Source of the DNA: Rhodocyclaceae bacterium
Lineage (GTDB): Bacteria > Pseudomonadota > Gammaproteobacteria > Burkholderiales > Rhodocyclaceae
Assembly: GCA_026415155.1 (NCBI GenBank)
Contig: JAOAHQ010000040.1
Coordinates: 25,094-89,093 of the forward strand
DNA length: 64,000 nt
Reading direction: 5' to 3'
Of the stretch, positions 37,951 to 50,525 are shown in pieces. Position 1 is the stretch's first letter. Each line of letters starts with the position of its first letter. A program made the translations under genes and the position numbers. The notes beneath the pieces are model-generated. The model had not been told where the DNA came from, did not search any database, and saw only the letters and a program-made list of their open reading frames with translations.

Positions 37951-40193
37951 GGATGTTCGTGAATAAACTATTGATGATTTTAGCTATGCTCGGTATGCTA
38001 GCTCCCGCCGTTCAGGCCCAGCAGAAAACTGAACAGTTATTGAACAAAATAGAAAATCTGCAGGTTGCCAAGTCGGCAGGTGTGATGGTGTTGCAAATAG
38101 GATTTAGTGCTCCTTTGGTATCAAAACCGTCCTACTTTAGTATTTCAAACCCTGCTCGACTTGTATTTGATTTTCCTGGTGTCGGCAATGGGCTCGGCTA
38201 CACCTCTAAAGCGATCAATGATGGAGGAATCATCAGCCTGAATGTGGTTCAGGCAGGTGATCGATCGAGGTTTGTGTTGAATCTTGAAAAGCCATTCCAA
38301 TTTGAGCTGCAGCAGGAAGGAAAGCAGCTGACGATAAGTCTTATCGAAAGCGAACCTGTTGCAGCAGAGGTAGCGACATCGAAGCAAACGGTTCAGAATT
38401 TCTCAGCCATCGATGGCATGGATGAGTTACAAATCAAAAACATTCAATTCAGACGTGGCAAAGATGGGGCTGGGATCGTGGCGGTAGATTTGTCCACGAG
38501 CAATGCCGGCGTCGATGTCAGGCAACGCGGTAAAGCGATTTACGTGACATTCAAGAATGCAAAACTTCCCTCGAGGTTAAGCCAGCAGCTCGATGTCATC
38601 GATTTCGCTACTCCCGTCTCGACAGTTAAGACGCGCGCCGTCGGGTCAGATGTGAGCATGGAAATCATGCCGCAAGGGCTTTGGGAGCATGTCGCATTTC
38701 AGACGGACAACCAATTCGTTGTCGAAGTGAGACCCGTCAAAGAAGACCCCAATAAACTGTTTCAAGGAAGCCGAGGGGGGTATCAGGGCGAACCTATCTC
38801 ATTGAATTTTCAGAATATCCCATTGCGGGAATTGTTGCATGTGTTTGCTGATATCACGAATTTCAACATCGTGGTCAGTGATTCGGTTAGTGGCAACGTT
38901 TCTTTGCGCTTGAATGACGTGCCCTGGGATCACGCGCTCGAAATCGTTTTACAGCAAAAAAACCTTGCAATGCGCAAGAGCGGAAATGTGCTATGGATTG
39001 CACCGCGAGACGAGCTTGCAGCTCGCGACAAGACCGAAGCCGAAGCTCGGGAGGCTGCCGTGGCTGCCGAAATCCCGCGCTTAGAGGTATTTCAGCTCAA
39101 CTACCAGAAAGCGGAAGATGTCGAAGCCATGCTGATGCAAGGAAACAAGCCCGCCGGAGGGAATACGCCGACCGCTGGGCTGCAGCAATCCGGTTCATTC
39201 ATTTCCGCTCAAGGGCGCGTGACGATCGACAAGCGAACTAATCAGCTTTTCATCTTCGATGTGCCCTCCAAGCTCGAATTGGTGCGCGGATTGCTCTCCA
39301 AGATCGATCGCCCAGTACGGCAGGTGATGATCGAGGCGAGAATCGTCGAGGCCGATACCAATTTCACTAAGCAATTGGGCGTCAAAATCGGTGCGCATGA
39401 CCATCGGGGCATGAATGTAGGACATCCGATTTTGGGGCAGTCGGGCTTCAGGTTCGGCCTAGCGGGTTCGAATAAAGATGCCTATGCTCATCTTCCTGAG
39501 GCCGGCAGATATCCAGCGACGGCAATCATTACAGATGTCGATCAGACGACAGGAGAGGTGACTTATACGCGCGAAGTGCCTACCCCAGTCTTGGCAGATA
39601 GCCAGATGGTCAACCTTGGGGTGACGAATCCGGCCGGCCAAATCGCGCTCACGCTGATGAATGCAGCGAAAACGCAGCTGCTCTCGCTCGAGTTATCCGC
39701 GCTCGAGGCAGACGGGAAAGGAAAAATCGTTTCCAGCCCGCGCATTATGACCATGGATCAGATGAAAGCTAACATCCAGCAGGGGGTGCGTATTCCCTAT
39801 TTGACTCAGAGTGCTTCTGGTGCGACAGCAGTCCAGTGGCAAAACGCGAATCTCTCACTCGAAGTAACACCGCAGATTACGCCCGATGGCAAGGTAATGA
39901 TGGACCTGAAAATCACGAAGAATGCCTTGGGGCAGTTCATCAGTGCCATGGCCGGCTATTCAATCAAGACCAAGGAGCTGGATTCAAAGGTGCTCGTCGA
40001 AAATGGTGGTACGGTAGTCATTGGTGGGATTTACGAGCAAGAAGAAAGTGAGAGCGTTCGTCGCGTGCCGTTTTTGGGTGATCTTCCCTATGTCGGATTT
40101 CTCTTCAAACAACGTGAGAAGAGAGACAATCGTGTCGAGCTCCTGATCATGATCACTCCCAAAATCATCGACAACGCCCTCGCCTTGAAGTGA
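37947..40193 (+). CDS. pilQ: Type IV pilus secretin PilQ
   Basis: Secretin domain VQWQNANLSLEVTPQITPDGKVMMDLKITKN...VPFLGDLPYVGFLFK...LLIMITPKI. Confidence 0.98.
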   Translation: MRMFVNKLLMILAMLGMLAPAVQAQQKTEQLLNKIENLQVAKSAGVMVLQIGFSAPLVSKPSYFSISNPARLVFDFPGVGNGLGYTSKAINDGGIISLNVVQAGDRSRFVLNLEKPFQFELQQEGKQLTISLIESEPVAAEVATSKQTVQNFSAIDGMDELQIKNIQFRRGKDGAGIVAVDLSTSNAGVDVRQRGKAIYVTFKNAKLPSRLSQQLDVIDFATPVSTVKTRAVGSDVSMEIMPQGLWEHVAFQTDNQFVVEVRPVKEDPNKLFQGSRGGYQGEPISLNFQNIPLRELLHVFADITNFNIVVSDSVSGNVSLRLNDVPWDHALEIVLQQKNLAMRKSGNVLWIAPRDELAARDKTEAEAREAAVAAEIPRLEVFQLNYQKAEDVEAMLMQGNKPAGGNTPTAGLQQSGSFISAQGRVTIDKRTNQLFIFDVPSKLELVRGLLSKIDRPVRQVMIEARIVEADTNFTKQLGVKIGAHDHRGMNVGHPILGQSGFRFGLAGSNKDAYAHLPEAGRYPATAIITDVDQTTGEVTYTREVPTPVLADSQMVNLGVTNPAGQIALTLMNAAKTQLLSLELSALEADGKGKIVSSPRIMTMDQMKANIQQGVRIPYLTQSASGATAVQWQNANLSLEVTPQITPDGKVMMDLKITKNALGQFISAMAGYSIKTKELDSKVLVENGGTVVIGGIYEQEESESVRRVPFLGDLPYVGFLFKQREKRDNRVELLIMITPKIIDNALALK

Positions 40194-40231
40194 AGGCTAA
40201 CTCAACTAGAGTGTGGCTCAGAAGTCAGTAA

Positions 40232-40756
40232 TTGCTGCAGCGGAAAGGAAAAATTTTTCTCGTCGGAATGATGGGTTCCGGCAAGACCACGCTCGGCAAG
40301 CGCGTGGCCCGGGAAATCGGCATGAGCTTCATCGATCTCGATCGCGAAATCGAGCGACGTACGGGCGTCTCTGTCGGAACCATCTTTGAATTCGAGGGCG
40401 AGGCGGGTTTTCGTGCGAGAGAGTCGCATTTGCTCAAAGAAATCTGCCAGTCAGACGGGGGAGCCTGTATCGTCGCAACCGGTGGCGGGGTGGTGCTATC
40501 CCCTCTCAACCGAGCCCGATTGCAGGCTTGTGGTTACGTCATCTACCTTCATGCCCTTCCCAATTTGCTTTATGCGAGAACGAAAACCGATCGCGGGCGC
40601 CCTTTGCTCCAAGTAGAAGACCCATTTGCCAAGATAGTCGAATTGGTGGCGAGACGCGACCCGCTTTACCGTGAGGTGGCTGATATCGTCATCGAGGCTG
40701 GTCAGGAAATGACTACATCGATTGCACAAATCGTGGCAAGTATCTCCAAAGAATGA
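40232..40756 (+). CDS. aroK: Shikimate kinase
   Basis: [41 protein letters not shown] start inferred. Confidence 0.95.
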   Translation: MLQRKGKIFLVGMMGSGKTTLGKRVAREIGMSFIDLDREIERRTGVSVGTIFEFEGEAGFRARESHLLKEICQSDGGACIVATGGGVVLSPLNRARLQACGYVIYLHALPNLLYARTKTDRGRPLLQVEDPFAKIVELVARRDPLYREVADIVIEAGQEMTTSIAQIVASISKE

Positions 40757-41844
40757 AGAAATTGCATGTTGGGTTAGGCGCGCGAAGCTATCCAATTTTC
40801 ATCGGTAATGGGCTGTTGGGAGGTGTCGATGGGCTCTTGCCGGAAAAAGTGGGTAGGCACATTGCTATCATCAGCAATCAAGTCGTAGCTCCACTCTATC
40901 TGAGCAGGCTTACGGAAGCGACTGCCAAGAGCGGCCGAGATTGCATTGCGCTGATCCTGCCCGACGGAGAGGCGACGAAAAGCTTCGAGACACTCAATCG
41001 TATTTATGAGTGGTTGTTGTCGGAGCGCTGTGATCGGGCGACGACAATCGTTGCGCTCGGTGGTGGAGTGATCGGGGATCTGGCGGGATTCGCCGCGGCG
41101 ACCTATCAACGGGGGCTCCCCTTCATCCAAATCCCGACGACGTTGCTTGCCCAGGTCGATTCATCCGTTGGCGGTAAGACGGGAATCAATCATCCGCTCG
41201 GCAAGAACATGATCGGCGCTTTCTGGCAGCCTATCCTCGTCGTAGCCGACACCGATACATTGATGACTTTGCCGGATCGCGAGCTCTCGGCAGGTATTGC
41301 TGAAGTCATCAAATACGGGCTCATACGGGATTTGCCTTTTCTGGAATGGCTCGAGAAGAATATGGAACAGCTCGTCCAGCGAGATCCGGATGCCCTCGCC
41401 TATGCCATTGAACGCTCTTGTCGAAACAAAGCCGGGGTCGTGGCAGCCGATGAGTTGGAGCAGGCCAAAGAGGGAGGGCGAGCGCTCTTGAATCTCGGGC
41501 ATACCTTTGGCCATGCTATCGAGGTCGGCGTCGGCTACGGCACGTGGTTACACGGCGAAGCCGTCGCCGCAGGCACGATGATGGCGCTGGAATTGTCGCG
41601 CCGTTTGGGATGGTTAGAGGCGGGGGATGTAGAGCGTGTCGCCGATCTCTACAGGCGCGCGCGCCTGCCCATCAAGGGGCCGGCGCTCGGCGCCGATCGT
41701 TACCTCGAGTTGATGGCGCACGACAAAAAGGTTCTCGCGGGCCGCTTAAGGCTGGTGCTGTTGCGGGCACTTGGGCAGGCAGTGACCTGGTCGGATGCCC
41801 CTGAGCGAGAGATTCGCGCCGCCATTGAAGCCTGCTGTGTCTGA
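40753..41844 (+). CDS. aroB: 3-dehydroquinate synthase
   Basis: [60 protein letters not shown]. Confidence 0.98.
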   Translation: MKKLHVGLGARSYPIFIGNGLLGGVDGLLPEKVGRHIAIISNQVVAPLYLSRLTEATAKSGRDCIALILPDGEATKSFETLNRIYEWLLSERCDRATTIVALGGGVIGDLAGFAAATYQRGLPFIQIPTTLLAQVDSSVGGKTGINHPLGKNMIGAFWQPILVVADTDTLMTLPDRELSAGIAEVIKYGLIRDLPFLEWLEKNMEQLVQRDPDALAYAIERSCRNKAGVVAADELEQAKEGGRALLNLGHTFGHAIEVGVGYGTWLHGEAVAAGTMMALELSRRLGWLEAGDVERVADLYRRARLPIKGPALGADRYLELMAHDKKVLAGRLRLVLLRALGQAVTWSDAPEREIRAAIEACCV

Positions 41845-42970
41845 GCTTGCCAGCTACGCCGTAACCGAGGCGGTTTCACGCGGAAGGCAGTTTGCCGAGC
41901 CCCGACCTAAAGCGCGTGGAGAATTCCAGCGTGACCGCGATCGCATCATCCATTCGACGGCTTTTCGTCGGCTCGAATACAAGACGCAGGTCTTCGTCAA
42001 TCACGAAGGCGACTTGTTCCGTACGCGGCTGACGCACTCGATCGAGGTGGCGCAGATCGCCCGCTCGGTGGCACGCGCCTTGCGCCTCAATGATGATTTG
42101 GCCGAGGCGATCGCGCTGGCGCACGATCTAGGCCATACCCCCTTTGGACATGCAGGCCAGGATGCGCTCAATGAGTGCATGGCCGAGCACGGCGGCTTCG
42201 AGCACAACCTGCAGTCGCTTCGCATCGTCGATCAGCTCGAAGAGCGCTATGGGGCCTTCGACGGGCTCAACTTGATGTATGAAACGCGCGCCGGCATCCT
42301 CAAGCACTGCGCACCCGATCATGCGCGCACGCTCGGCGAGGTGGCGCGCCGTTTCGTGGAAAACCTTCGCCCCTCCCTCGAGGCGCAAGTGTGCAACCTC
42401 GCAGACGAAATCGCCTATAACAACCACGATGTCGACGACGGGTTACGCTCAGGGCTCATCAGCCTCGAGCAGCTCGAAGCGGTGAGTCTGTTCGCTCGCC
42501 ATATCCAGGCAGCACGGGAAGAATTTCCCCATATCGCTGGCCGACGCCTCATTCACGAAACAGTGCGCCGCATGATCGATGCGCAGGTGACCGACTTGCT
42601 TGCCGAGACAAGCCGACGGCTCGCGCAAAGCGGCGTGGCAACGCTGCAAGACGTCGAACGGGCACCGCCGCTTGTCGGCTTTTCGGCGACGATGGCGGAA
42701 GAAAACCGCGAACTGAAGCGATTCTTGTATCACAAACTTTACCGGCATTACCAAGTCGTGCGTATGACCAACAAGGCGCGGCGCATCATCCGCGATTTGT
42801 TCGCGGCGTTTCACTCCGAGCCGCGCTTGCTGCCGCCGCAGTATCAAGCGCGGGCCGAACAAGAGGGCCTGCCGCGCGCGATCGCCGACTACATCGCCGG
42901 CATGACGGATCGATATGCGATCAAGGAACACCGGCGCCTCTTCGCCGTAGAGGAGGTTTATGGGGGCTAG
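41795..42970 (+). CDS. dgt: Deoxyguanosinetriphosphate triphosphohydrolase-like protein
   Basis: [59 protein letters not shown]; true start may be GTG at 41837. Confidence 0.94.
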   Translation: MPLSERFAPPLKPAVSELASYAVTEAVSRGRQFAEPRPKARGEFQRDRDRIIHSTAFRRLEYKTQVFVNHEGDLFRTRLTHSIEVAQIARSVARALRLNDDLAEAIALAHDLGHTPFGHAGQDALNECMAEHGGFEHNLQSLRIVDQLEERYGAFDGLNLMYETRAGILKHCAPDHARTLGEVARRFVENLRPSLEAQVCNLADEIAYNNHDVDDGLRSGLISLEQLEAVSLFARHIQAAREEFPHIAGRRLIHETVRRMIDAQVTDLLAETSRRLAQSGVATLQDVERAPPLVGFSATMAEENRELKRFLYHKLYRHYQVVRMTNKARRIIRDLFAAFHSEPRLLPPQYQARAEQEGLPRAIADYIAGMTDRYAIKEHRRLFAVEEVYGG

Positions 42971-43049
42971 CGCCTGGAAGTATTGAGCCAGGCGGTGATT
43001 CTCAGTATATTTCGCAGTTCGCCCAAGCCTATCGCCTAGCTTCGAATGT

Positions 43050-43080
43050 GCCGGGTCGGCCTGGCTGCCCCGGCTTTTTT
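43050..43080 (+). terminator. Rho-independent terminator between dgt and gltB
   Basis: GCCGGG-tcggcctggctgc-CCCGGC followed by TTTTTT. Confidence 0.7.
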
Positions 43081-43100
43081 GACGGCTGCTTTTCCAGGAT

Positions 43101-46100
43101 ATGCACAAGATGGAATTCCCCCGCCGACAGGGGCTCTATGACCCCGCCCATGAACACGACGCCTGTGGCGTTGGTTTCGTCGCCCATATCAAAAACCAGA
43201 AGAGCCATGCCATCGTTGCGCAGGGGCTGAAGATTCTGGAGCATCTCACGCACCGCGGTGCGACTGGCTACGATCCGTTGCTCGGCGATGGTGCCGGTAT
43301 CCTGATCCAGCTGCCGGATGCCTTTTTGCGGGCTGAGGCGGCCAGGCAAGGGATCACGCTGCCCGAGGCGGGCAGCTATGGCTGCGGCAACATCTTCCTG
43401 CCGCAATCGGAAAACGGTCGGGCGGCGTGTGAGTCGGCGCTGGCGCGCATCGTCCATGAAGAGGGCCAGCTTTTCCTCGGCTGGCGCGATGTGCCGCGCG
43501 ACAACCGCGGGCTCGCTCAGGCGGCCAAGAACCAGGAGCCCGTGATTCGTCAGGTTTTCATCGGCAAGGGAGCTGCTGTTGCCGACCAAGATGCCTTCGA
43601 AAGGAAACTTTTCGTCATCCGCAAGCGGGTCGAGCATGAGGTGCGTCGCCTGGGGCTCGAGGATGGTCGGCAGTTCTACATTCCATCGCTTTCCTCGCGC
43701 ACCCTCGTCTATAAGGGGATGCTGCTGGCCCACCAGGTCGGCGAATACTATCTCGATCTGCAGGACGAGCGCGTCGTCTCGGCGCTCGCCCTCGTACATC
43801 AGCGGTTCTCGACCAACACTTTCCCGACCTGGGAACTCGCCCATCCGTTCCGCATGATTGCGCACAACGGGGAGATCAATACCCTGCGCGGCAACATCAA
43901 CTGGATGGCGGCGCGCCAGAAGGCGATGAAATCGAAAAAGCTCGGCGCAGACCTCGACAAGCTCTGGCCATTGATCGTCGAGGGACAAAGCGATTCGGCA
44001 AGCTTCGACAACGCGCTCGAGCTCCTCGTCATGGGAGGCTATTCATTGCCGCACGCGATGATGATGCTGATCCCCGAGGCGTGGGCCGGCAATACCTTGA
44101 TGGATGAAGAGCGGCGTGCCTTTTACGAATTCCATGCGCCGGTGATGGAGCCCTGGGACGGCCCGGCTGCCGTGGCGTTTACGGATGGCCGCCAGATCGG
44201 TGCCACCCTCGATCGCAATGGCCTGCGCCCTGCCCGCTATCTGATCACCGAGGACGACATCGTCATGATGGCTTCCGAGATGGGGGTACTCGAGTTTCCT
44301 CAGGAAAAAATTGTCAAGAAGTGGCGGCTGCAGCCAGGCAAGATGTTCCTCATCGATCTCGAGGCGGGGCGCATCATCGATGATGCGGAGCTCAAGGAGA
44401 CGATGGCGAAGGAGTATCCCTATCGCCATTGGATCGAAGAGTCGCGCATTTTCCTCACCGACTTACCCGAAGCGAAGCCGCTGCCGAAGATCAAGCCGGC
44501 GCTGCTCGATGTGCAGCAGGCCTTTGGTTACACGCAGGAAGATCTCAAGTTTGTCCTCGAGCCAATGATTCAGTCGGGTGAGGAAGCGACCGGCTCGATG
44601 GGGGCCGATGTCGCCCTGCCCGTGCTCTCCAACAAGAACAAGTCGCTCTATCTTTATTTCAAGCAGCTATTCGCCCAGGTGACGAACCCGCCGATCGACC
44701 CGATCCGCGAGGAGATCGTCATGTCACTGACCAGCTTCATCGGCCCGCGGCCCAATCTGATGGGGATTGCCGATGATGAGGAGACGCTGACTGGCCGTCT
44801 CGAGGTGACCCAGCCAGTGCTGACTGACGAGGACATGGCGCGCCTCGTGGCCATCGACAAGCTGACCCAGGGCCGTTTCAAGTCACTCGTGCTTGACATC
44901 ACTTGGCCGCTCGCCGAAGGAGCGGCGGGTTGCGAAGCGGCGATGGAGCGCTTGTGTGCTGCGGCCGAGCAATCGGTGGCCGACGGCTACAACGTCATCA
45001 TCCTCTCCGATCGGGCCGTGAGTGCCGAGCGGGTTGCCATTCCGGCCTTGCTCGCATGCTCCGGCGTCCATCACCATCTTGTCAAGATAGGTTTGCGCAC
45101 CAGCACCGGTCTCGTCATCGACTCGGGTTCGGTGCGCGAAGTGCATCACTTTGCCCTTTTGGCGGGCTATGGCGCGGAGGCCGTCTGCCCGTGGCTTGCC
45201 TTTGCCACGATCAAGGCCATGGTGGGCAACGACTACAAGCCAGCCTTCAAAAATTACATCAAGGCAATTGGCAAAGGCCTTTATAAGGTGATGTCCAAAA
45301 TGGGCATCTCGACCTACCAGTCTTACTGTGGCGCGCAAATCTTCGAGGCGATCGGCCTATCCTCGTCCTTCATCGCAAAATATTTTACCGGTACCGCCAG
45401 CCAGGTCGAGGGGATTGGCCTTGCCGAAGTCGCCGAAGAGGCCGTGCGCATCCATCGGCTCGCCTTCTCGAACGATCCGACGCTTGCGAATGCGCTCGAT
45501 GTGGGCGGCGAATATGCCTACCGTGTGCGCGGCGAGGAGCACATGTGGACGCCCGATGCCATCGCCAAGCTGCAACACGCGACCCGTTCGGGCAAGTTCG
45601 AGACCTATCAGGAATACGCGCGCATCATCAACGATCAGACCAAGCGTCTGATGACGCTGCGCGGGCTGTTCGAGATCAAGCCGGCCGGCCCGCCCGTGCC
45701 GCTCGAGGAGGTCGAACCGGCCAAGGAAATCGTCAAGCGTTTCGCCACCGGCGCGATGTCGCTCGGCTCGATCTCCACCGAGGCGCATGCCACGCTCGCC
45801 ATCGCGATGAACCGCATTGGTGGTAAATCCAACACCGGCGAGGGGGGCGAGGATCCGCGGCGCTTCCAGAAGGTAGGCCCGGGCGCGACGCTGGCGAGCG
45901 TCGTCGGGGCTTCCCGGGTCGAGCGCGACATTCCGCTCAAGGAAGGCGATAGCCTGCGCTCGGCGATCAAGCAGGTGGCCTCGGGCCGCTTTGGGGTTAC
46001 CATCGAGTATCTCGTCAACGCCGATCAGATCCAGATCAAGATGGCACAAGGCGCCAAGCCGGGCGAAGGCGGCCAGCTGCCTGGGCACAAGGTCTCGGAA

Positions 46101-47729
46101 TACATCGGTTACCTGCGTCATTCGGTGCCCGGCGTCGGCCTTATTTCACCGCCGCCGCACCACGACATCTATTCGATCGAAGATCTCGCTCAACTGATCC
46201 ACGACCTCAAGAATGCCAATCCGAACGCGAGCATTTCCGTCAAGCTCGTCTCGGAAATCGGGGTCGGCACCGTCGCGGCGGGCGTCTCGAAGGCCAAGGC
46301 CGACCACGTCGTGATTTCCGGCTTCGATGGTGGCACCGGAGCATCGCCGCTGTCTTCGATCAAGCATGCCGGCACGCCTTGGGAATTGGGGTTGGCCGAG
46401 ACGCAACAGACGCTCGTGCTCAATCGCCTGCGCGGCCGCATCCGCGTGCAGGTCGATGGCCAGATGAAAACGGGGCGCGACGTCATCATCGCTGCGCTCC
46501 TCGGCGCCGATGAATTTGGCTTCGCGACGGCGCCGCTCGTCGTCGAGGGTTGTCTCATGATGAGGAAGTGCCATCTCAACACCTGCCCGGTCGGCGTGGC
46601 CACCCAGGACCCTGTGTTGAGGAAGCGCTTTTCCGGCCAGCCCGAGCACGTCGTCAACTATTTCTTCTTCGTTGCCGAGGAAGCGCGCCAGATCATGGCG
46701 CAGATGGGGATTCGCAAGTTCGACGACCTGATCGGCCGCACCGATTTGCTCGACATGCGCCGCGGCATCGAGCATTGGAAGGCGAAGGGGCTCGACTTCT
46801 CGAGGATCTTCCATATGCCGCCGGTGCCGTCGGGTGTGGCGCGTTTCCACTGCGAGGCACAGGATCACAATCTCGGCGCTGCCCTCGACCATCAGCTCAT
46901 CGCTCAGGCGCATGCAGCGCTCGAACACCAGCAGCGCGTCGAGATCGCGCTGCCGATCAAGAACGTCAATCGCACCGTGGGGACGCTGCTCTCCTACGAG
47001 GTTGCGCGCCGCTATGGCAATGCCGGGCTGCCCGACGACACGATCCTTATCAAGCTGACGGGCACTGCCGGGCAGAGCTTCGGCGCCTTCCTCGCGCGCG
47101 GCATCACGCTGGAGCTGACGGGGGAGGCCAATGACTACGTCGGCAAAGGGCTTTCGGGCGGCCGCATCATCGTCAAGCCGCCGCGAGACTTCAAGGGCGC
47201 TCCGCATGAGAACATCATCGTCGGCAATACCGTGCTCTATGGCGCGACCGAGGGCGAGGTGTATTTCCGCGGTGTGGCCGGCGAGCGCTTCGCCGTGCGC
47301 AATTCGGGCGCCCAGGCCGTCGTCGAGGGCACGGGGGATCATTGCTGCGAATACATGACCGGCGGCACCGTCGTCGTGCTCGGGGCAACCGGCCGCAACT
47401 TCGCCGCCGGCATGTCGGGTGGCATCGCTTATGTCTATGATGTCGACGGCATGTTCGCCAAGCGCTGCAACCTGTCGATGGTGGCGCTCGAAAAGGTCGA
47501 GCCGGCTGGCGCGCAGACCGGTGCGGCGCTCTTGCATCGTAACGAGGCGGACGAGACACAGCTAAAGCGCATGATCGAGCAGCATCTTCACGCCACCGGC
47601 AGCGAGCTGGCGCGCCAGATTCTCGCCGACTGGCCGCAGGCGCGCGCCAAATTCGTCAAGGTCTTCCCGCACGAATACCGCCGCGCTCTCGCCGAGCTGG
47701 CGGCGCGCAACATGAAGGAGGCGGCATAA
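43101..47729 (+). CDS. gltB: Glutamate synthase large subunit
   Basis: [21 protein letters not shown]...; [25 protein letters not shown]. Confidence 0.98.
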   Translation: MHKMEFPRRQGLYDPAHEHDACGVGFVAHIKNQKSHAIVAQGLKILEHLTHRGATGYDPLLGDGAGILIQLPDAFLRAEAARQGITLPEAGSYGCGNIFLPQSENGRAACESALARIVHEEGQLFLGWRDVPRDNRGLAQAAKNQEPVIRQVFIGKGAAVADQDAFERKLFVIRKRVEHEVRRLGLEDGRQFYIPSLSSRTLVYKGMLLAHQVGEYYLDLQDERVVSALALVHQRFSTNTFPTWELAHPFRMIAHNGEINTLRGNINWMAARQKAMKSKKLGADLDKLWPLIVEGQSDSASFDNALELLVMGGYSLPHAMMMLIPEAWAGNTLMDEERRAFYEFHAPVMEPWDGPAAVAFTDGRQIGATLDRNGLRPARYLITEDDIVMMASEMGVLEFPQEKIVKKWRLQPGKMFLIDLEAGRIIDDAELKETMAKEYPYRHWIEESRIFLTDLPEAKPLPKIKPALLDVQQAFGYTQEDLKFVLEPMIQSGEEATGSMGADVALPVLSNKNKSLYLYFKQLFAQVTNPPIDPIREEIVMSLTSFIGPRPNLMGIADDEETLTGRLEVTQPVLTDEDMARLVAIDKLTQGRFKSLVLDITWPLAEGAAGCEAAMERLCAAAEQSVADGYNVIILSDRAVSAERVAIPALLACSGVHHHLVKIGLRTSTGLVIDSGSVREVHHFALLAGYGAEAVCPWLAFATIKAMVGNDYKPAFKNYIKAIGKGLYKVMSKMGISTYQSYCGAQIFEAIGLSSSFIAKYFTGTASQVEGIGLAEVAEEAVRIHRLAFSNDPTLANALDVGGEYAYRVRGEEHMWTPDAIAKLQHATRSGKFETYQEYARIINDQTKRLMTLRGLFEIKPAGPPVPLEEVEPAKEIVKRFATGAMSLGSISTEAHATLAIAMNRIGGKSNTGEGGEDPRRFQKVGPGATLASVVGASRVERDIPLKEGDSLRSAIKQVASGRFGVTIEYLVNADQIQIKMAQGAKPGEGGQLPGHKVSEYIGYLRHSVPGVGLISPPPHHDIYSIEDLAQLIHDLKNANPNASISVKLVSEIGVGTVAAGVSKAKADHVVISGFDGGTGASPLSSIKHAGTPWELGLAETQQTLVLNRLRGRIRVQVDGQMKTGRDVIIAALLGADEFGFATAPLVVEGCLMMRKCHLNTCPVGVATQDPVLRKRFSGQPEHVVNYFFFVAEEARQIMAQMGIRKFDDLIGRTDLLDMRRGIEHWKAKGLDFSRIFHMPPVPSGVARFHCEAQDHNLGAALDHQLIAQAHAALEHQQRVEIALPIKNVNRTVGTLLSYEVARRYGNAGLPDDTILIKLTGTAGQSFGAFLARGITLELTGEANDYVGKGLSGGRIIVKPPRDFKGAPHENIIVGNTVLYGATEGEVYFRGVAGERFAVRNSGAQAVVEGTGDHCCEYMTGGTVVVLGATGRNFAAGMSGGIAYVYDVDGMFAKRCNLSMVALEKVEPAGAQTGAALLHRNEADETQLKRMIEQHLHATGSELARQILADWPQARAKFVKVFPHEYRRALAELAARNMKEAA

Positions 47730-49184
47730 ATGGGCAAGCCCACCGGTTTTCTCGAGTACGAACGCCAAAGCGAGGGGTATGAGCCCGTCGCCGCGCGGCT
47801 CAAGCATTATCGGGAATTCGTGCCGCACTTGACGGATGAGCAAGCCCAGCTGCAAGGCGCGCGCTGCATGGACTGCGGCATTCCCTTTTGCAACAACGGC
47901 TGCCCGGTCAATAACCTCATTCCCGACTGGAACGACCTCGTCTACAAAGGCAAATGGCGCGAGGCGATCGAGGCGCTTCACTCGACCAACAATTTCCCGG
48001 AATTTACAAGCCGCATCTGCCCTGCGCCTTGCGAGGCCGCCTGCACGCTCGGCGTGAATGCCGAGCCCGTCGGCATCAAATCGATCGAACGCGCGATCAT
48101 CGACAAGGCAGGGGAAAACGGCTGGGTCGTGCCGCTCATCGCCACGGTGAAGACGGGCAAGAAGGTCGCCATCGTCGGCTCCGGGCCGGCGGGATTGGCC
48201 GCGGCGCAGCAGCTCGTGCGTGCCGGCCACGATGTGACGGTATTCGAGAAGAACGATGCCGTTGGCGGCCTGTTGCGCTATGGCATTCCCGATTTCAAGC
48301 TCGACAAGCGCCTCGTCGAATGGCGAGTGGCCCAGCTCAAGGCCGAGGGCGTCAAATTCCGCCTCAAGACCTTGGTGGGGGAAGGGCCCCTGCCCAAGGG
48401 CGTGGCCAATGATGCAACCAAGATCGTCGCGCCGGCAAAACTCCTCAAGGACTACGATGCCGTAATCCTAGCCGGGGGGGCGGAGACGCCGCGCGATCTG
48501 CCGATCCCTGGGCGCGAGCTCGAGGGCGTGCATTTCGCGCTCGAATTCCTGATTCCGCAGAACAAGGAAGTCGGTGGCGGCAGGAAGAATCCCATCGATG
48601 CGAAGGGCAAGCATGTCGTCGTGATCGGCGGCGGCGATACCGGCTCCGACTGCGTCGGTACGGCCAACCGCCACGGGGCGGCGAGCGTTACGCAGATCGA
48701 ATTGCTGCCCAAGCCGCCCGAGCAGGAAGACAAGGCGCTCACCTGGCCATACTGGCCGCACAAGCTGCGCACATCGAGTTCGCACGAAGAGGGCTGCACG
48801 CGTGACTGGGCGATCGCCACGAAGGAATTCATCGGCGAGCAAGGCAAGCTCAAGGCGCTCAAATGCGTGCGTCTTGATTGGAGCGATGGCAAGATGAAGG
48901 AGATTCCCGGCTCGGAATTCGAGCTCAAGGCCGATCTCGCCTTCCTTGCGATGGGCTTCACCCAACCGGTGGCGAGCGTGCTCGATGCCTTTGGCGTCGA
49001 AAAAGATCCCCGCGGCAATGCCGCTGCCGATACCGAGCGTTACGCGACCAATGTGCCCAAGGTCTTCGCTGCCGGGGACATGCGGCGCGGCCAGTCGCTC
49101 GTCGTGTGGGCGATCCGCGAGGGGCGCCAGTGCGCGCGCGCCGTCGATGAATTCCTGATGGGAAGCTCGCTGCTGCCCCGCTGA
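47730..49184 (+). CDS. gltD: Glutamate synthase small subunit
   Basis: [57 protein letters not shown]. Confidence 0.98.
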   Translation: MGKPTGFLEYERQSEGYEPVAARLKHYREFVPHLTDEQAQLQGARCMDCGIPFCNNGCPVNNLIPDWNDLVYKGKWREAIEALHSTNNFPEFTSRICPAPCEAACTLGVNAEPVGIKSIERAIIDKAGENGWVVPLIATVKTGKKVAIVGSGPAGLAAAQQLVRAGHDVTVFEKNDAVGGLLRYGIPDFKLDKRLVEWRVAQLKAEGVKFRLKTLVGEGPLPKGVANDATKIVAPAKLLKDYDAVILAGGAETPRDLPIPGRELEGVHFALEFLIPQNKEVGGGRKNPIDAKGKHVVVIGGGDTGSDCVGTANRHGAASVTQIELLPKPPEQEDKALTWPYWPHKLRTSSSHEEGCTRDWAIATKEFIGEQGKLKALKCVRLDWSDGKMKEIPGSEFELKADLAFLAMGFTQPVASVLDAFGVEKDPRGNAAADTERYATNVPKVFAAGDMRRGQSLVVWAIREGRQCARAVDEFLMGSSLLPR

Positions 49185-49195
49185 GCAGGCAGCCC

Positions 49196-50521
49196 ATGCT
49201 CGAAGTCGTCATCCTCGCTGCAGGGAAGGGAACGCGGATGCGTTCCGACTTGCCCAAGGTGCTGCATCCGCTCGCCGGCAAGCCGCTGCTCGCGCATGTC
49301 ATCGAGACGGCGCGCGCGCTTTTGCCGTCGCAGATCTGCATCGTCTATGGTCATGGCGGCGAAGCCGTGCGCGAAGCGCTCGATGCGCCTGATCTCGTCT
49401 GGGTAAGACAGGAACCGCAACTCGGCACCGGCCATGCGGTCATGCAGGCGCTGCCACTGCTCAAAGTCGGCGCTGGCGGGTCGGCTTCCGTGCTCGTGCT
49501 CTATGGCGATGTGCCGCTCATTCGTCCCGCCACCTTGCAGCGCCTCATCGAGGCTGGCGGGGAAGGGAAGCTTGCGCTCCTCACCGCCCAGCTCGATGAT
49601 CCGCATGGCTACGGCCGCATCGTGCGAGTCGCTGGCAAGGTTACCCGCATCGTCGAAGAGAAGGATGCCGACGATGCCGAACGCATGATCCGCGAGATCA
49701 ATACCGGCATCCTCGTCGCGCCTCATGCAGCCCTGGCGCGCTGGCTGCCGCGGCTGTCCAATCACAATGCGCAAGGCGAGTATTACCTCACCGACATCGT
49801 CGCGCTGGCCGTCGCTGAAGGAACGGAAGTCGTCACCGCACAGCCCGCGGCGAATTGGGAGATCGAGGGCGTCAATAGCAAGAATCAGCTGGCGCGGCTC
49901 GAACGCATCCTTCAGCGCAATCTCGCAGAAAGCCTGATGGCGCAAGGGGTGACGCTTGCCGATCCCGACCGCATCGACATTCGCGGCGAACTCATCTGTG
50001 GACGCGACGTGTTCATCGACGTCAATTGTGTCTTCGAAGGCCGTGTCGAGCTCGGCGATGGCGTGCGCATCCTGCCTCACTGCGTGATCCAGGATGCCGT
50101 CATCGGCCCCGGCTCGGTGATCGGCCCGTTCGCGCGGCTGCGGCCAGGCACCGTGCTCGCCGAGGACGTGCATATCGGCAACTTCGTCGAAGTCAAGAAT
50201 TCGACGATTGGCGCGCATTCGAAGGCCAACCATCTCGCCTACCTGGGCGATACGACGATGGGCAGCCGTGTCAATGTCGGCGCCGGCACGATCACCTGCA
50301 ACTACGATGGTGCCAATAAGCACCGCACCATCATCGAAGACGACGTTTTCATCGGCTCGGACAGCCAGCTCGTCGCACCGGTGACGGTGGGCCGCGGCGC
50401 GACCTTGGGCGCCGGCACGACATTGACGAAAGACGCGCCGCCCGGCGAGCTCACGCTCTCGCGGGCCAAGCAGGTCACCGTGCGCGGCTGGAAGCGCCCG
50501 ATCAAAAAAAACAAGGAGTAA
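49196..50521 (+). CDS. glmU: Bifunctional N-acetylglucosamine-1-phosphate uridyltransferase / glucosamine-1-phosphate acetyltransferase
   Basis: [29 protein letters not shown]; hexapeptide repeats; [19 protein letters not shown]. Confidence 0.98.
   Translation: MLEVVILAAGKGTRMRSDLPKVLHPLAGKPLLAHVIETARALLPSQICIVYGHGGEAVREALDAPDLVWVRQEPQLGTGHAVMQALPLLKVGAGGSASVLVLYGDVPLIRPATLQRLIEAGGEGKLALLTAQLDDPHGYGRIVRVAGKVTRIVEEKDADDAERMIREINTGILVAPHAALARWLPRLSNHNAQGEYYLTDIVALAVAEGTEVVTAQPAANWEIEGVNSKNQLARLERILQRNLAESLMAQGVTLADPDRIDIRGELICGRDVFIDVNCVFEGRVELGDGVRILPHCVIQDAVIGPGSVIGPFARLRPGTVLAEDVHIGNFVEVKNSTIGAHSKANHLAYLGDTTMGSRVNVGAGTITCNYDGANKHRTIIEDDVFIGSDSQLVAPVTVGRGATLGAGTTLTKDAPPGELTLSRAKQVTVRGWKRPIKKNKE
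49466..49485 (+). repeat. Dispersed repeat (copy 9, inside glmU)
   Basis: AAAGTCGGCGCTGGCGGGTCGGC, 1 mismatch; encodes KVGAGGSA. Confidence 0.85.
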
Positions 50522-50525
50522 GCGC

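Noticed and set aside
40753-42970. aroB/dgt overlap of 50 nt as possible programmed frameshift
   Set aside because: A GTG start at 41837 gives a conventional short overlap; simpler explanation is start-site misassignment
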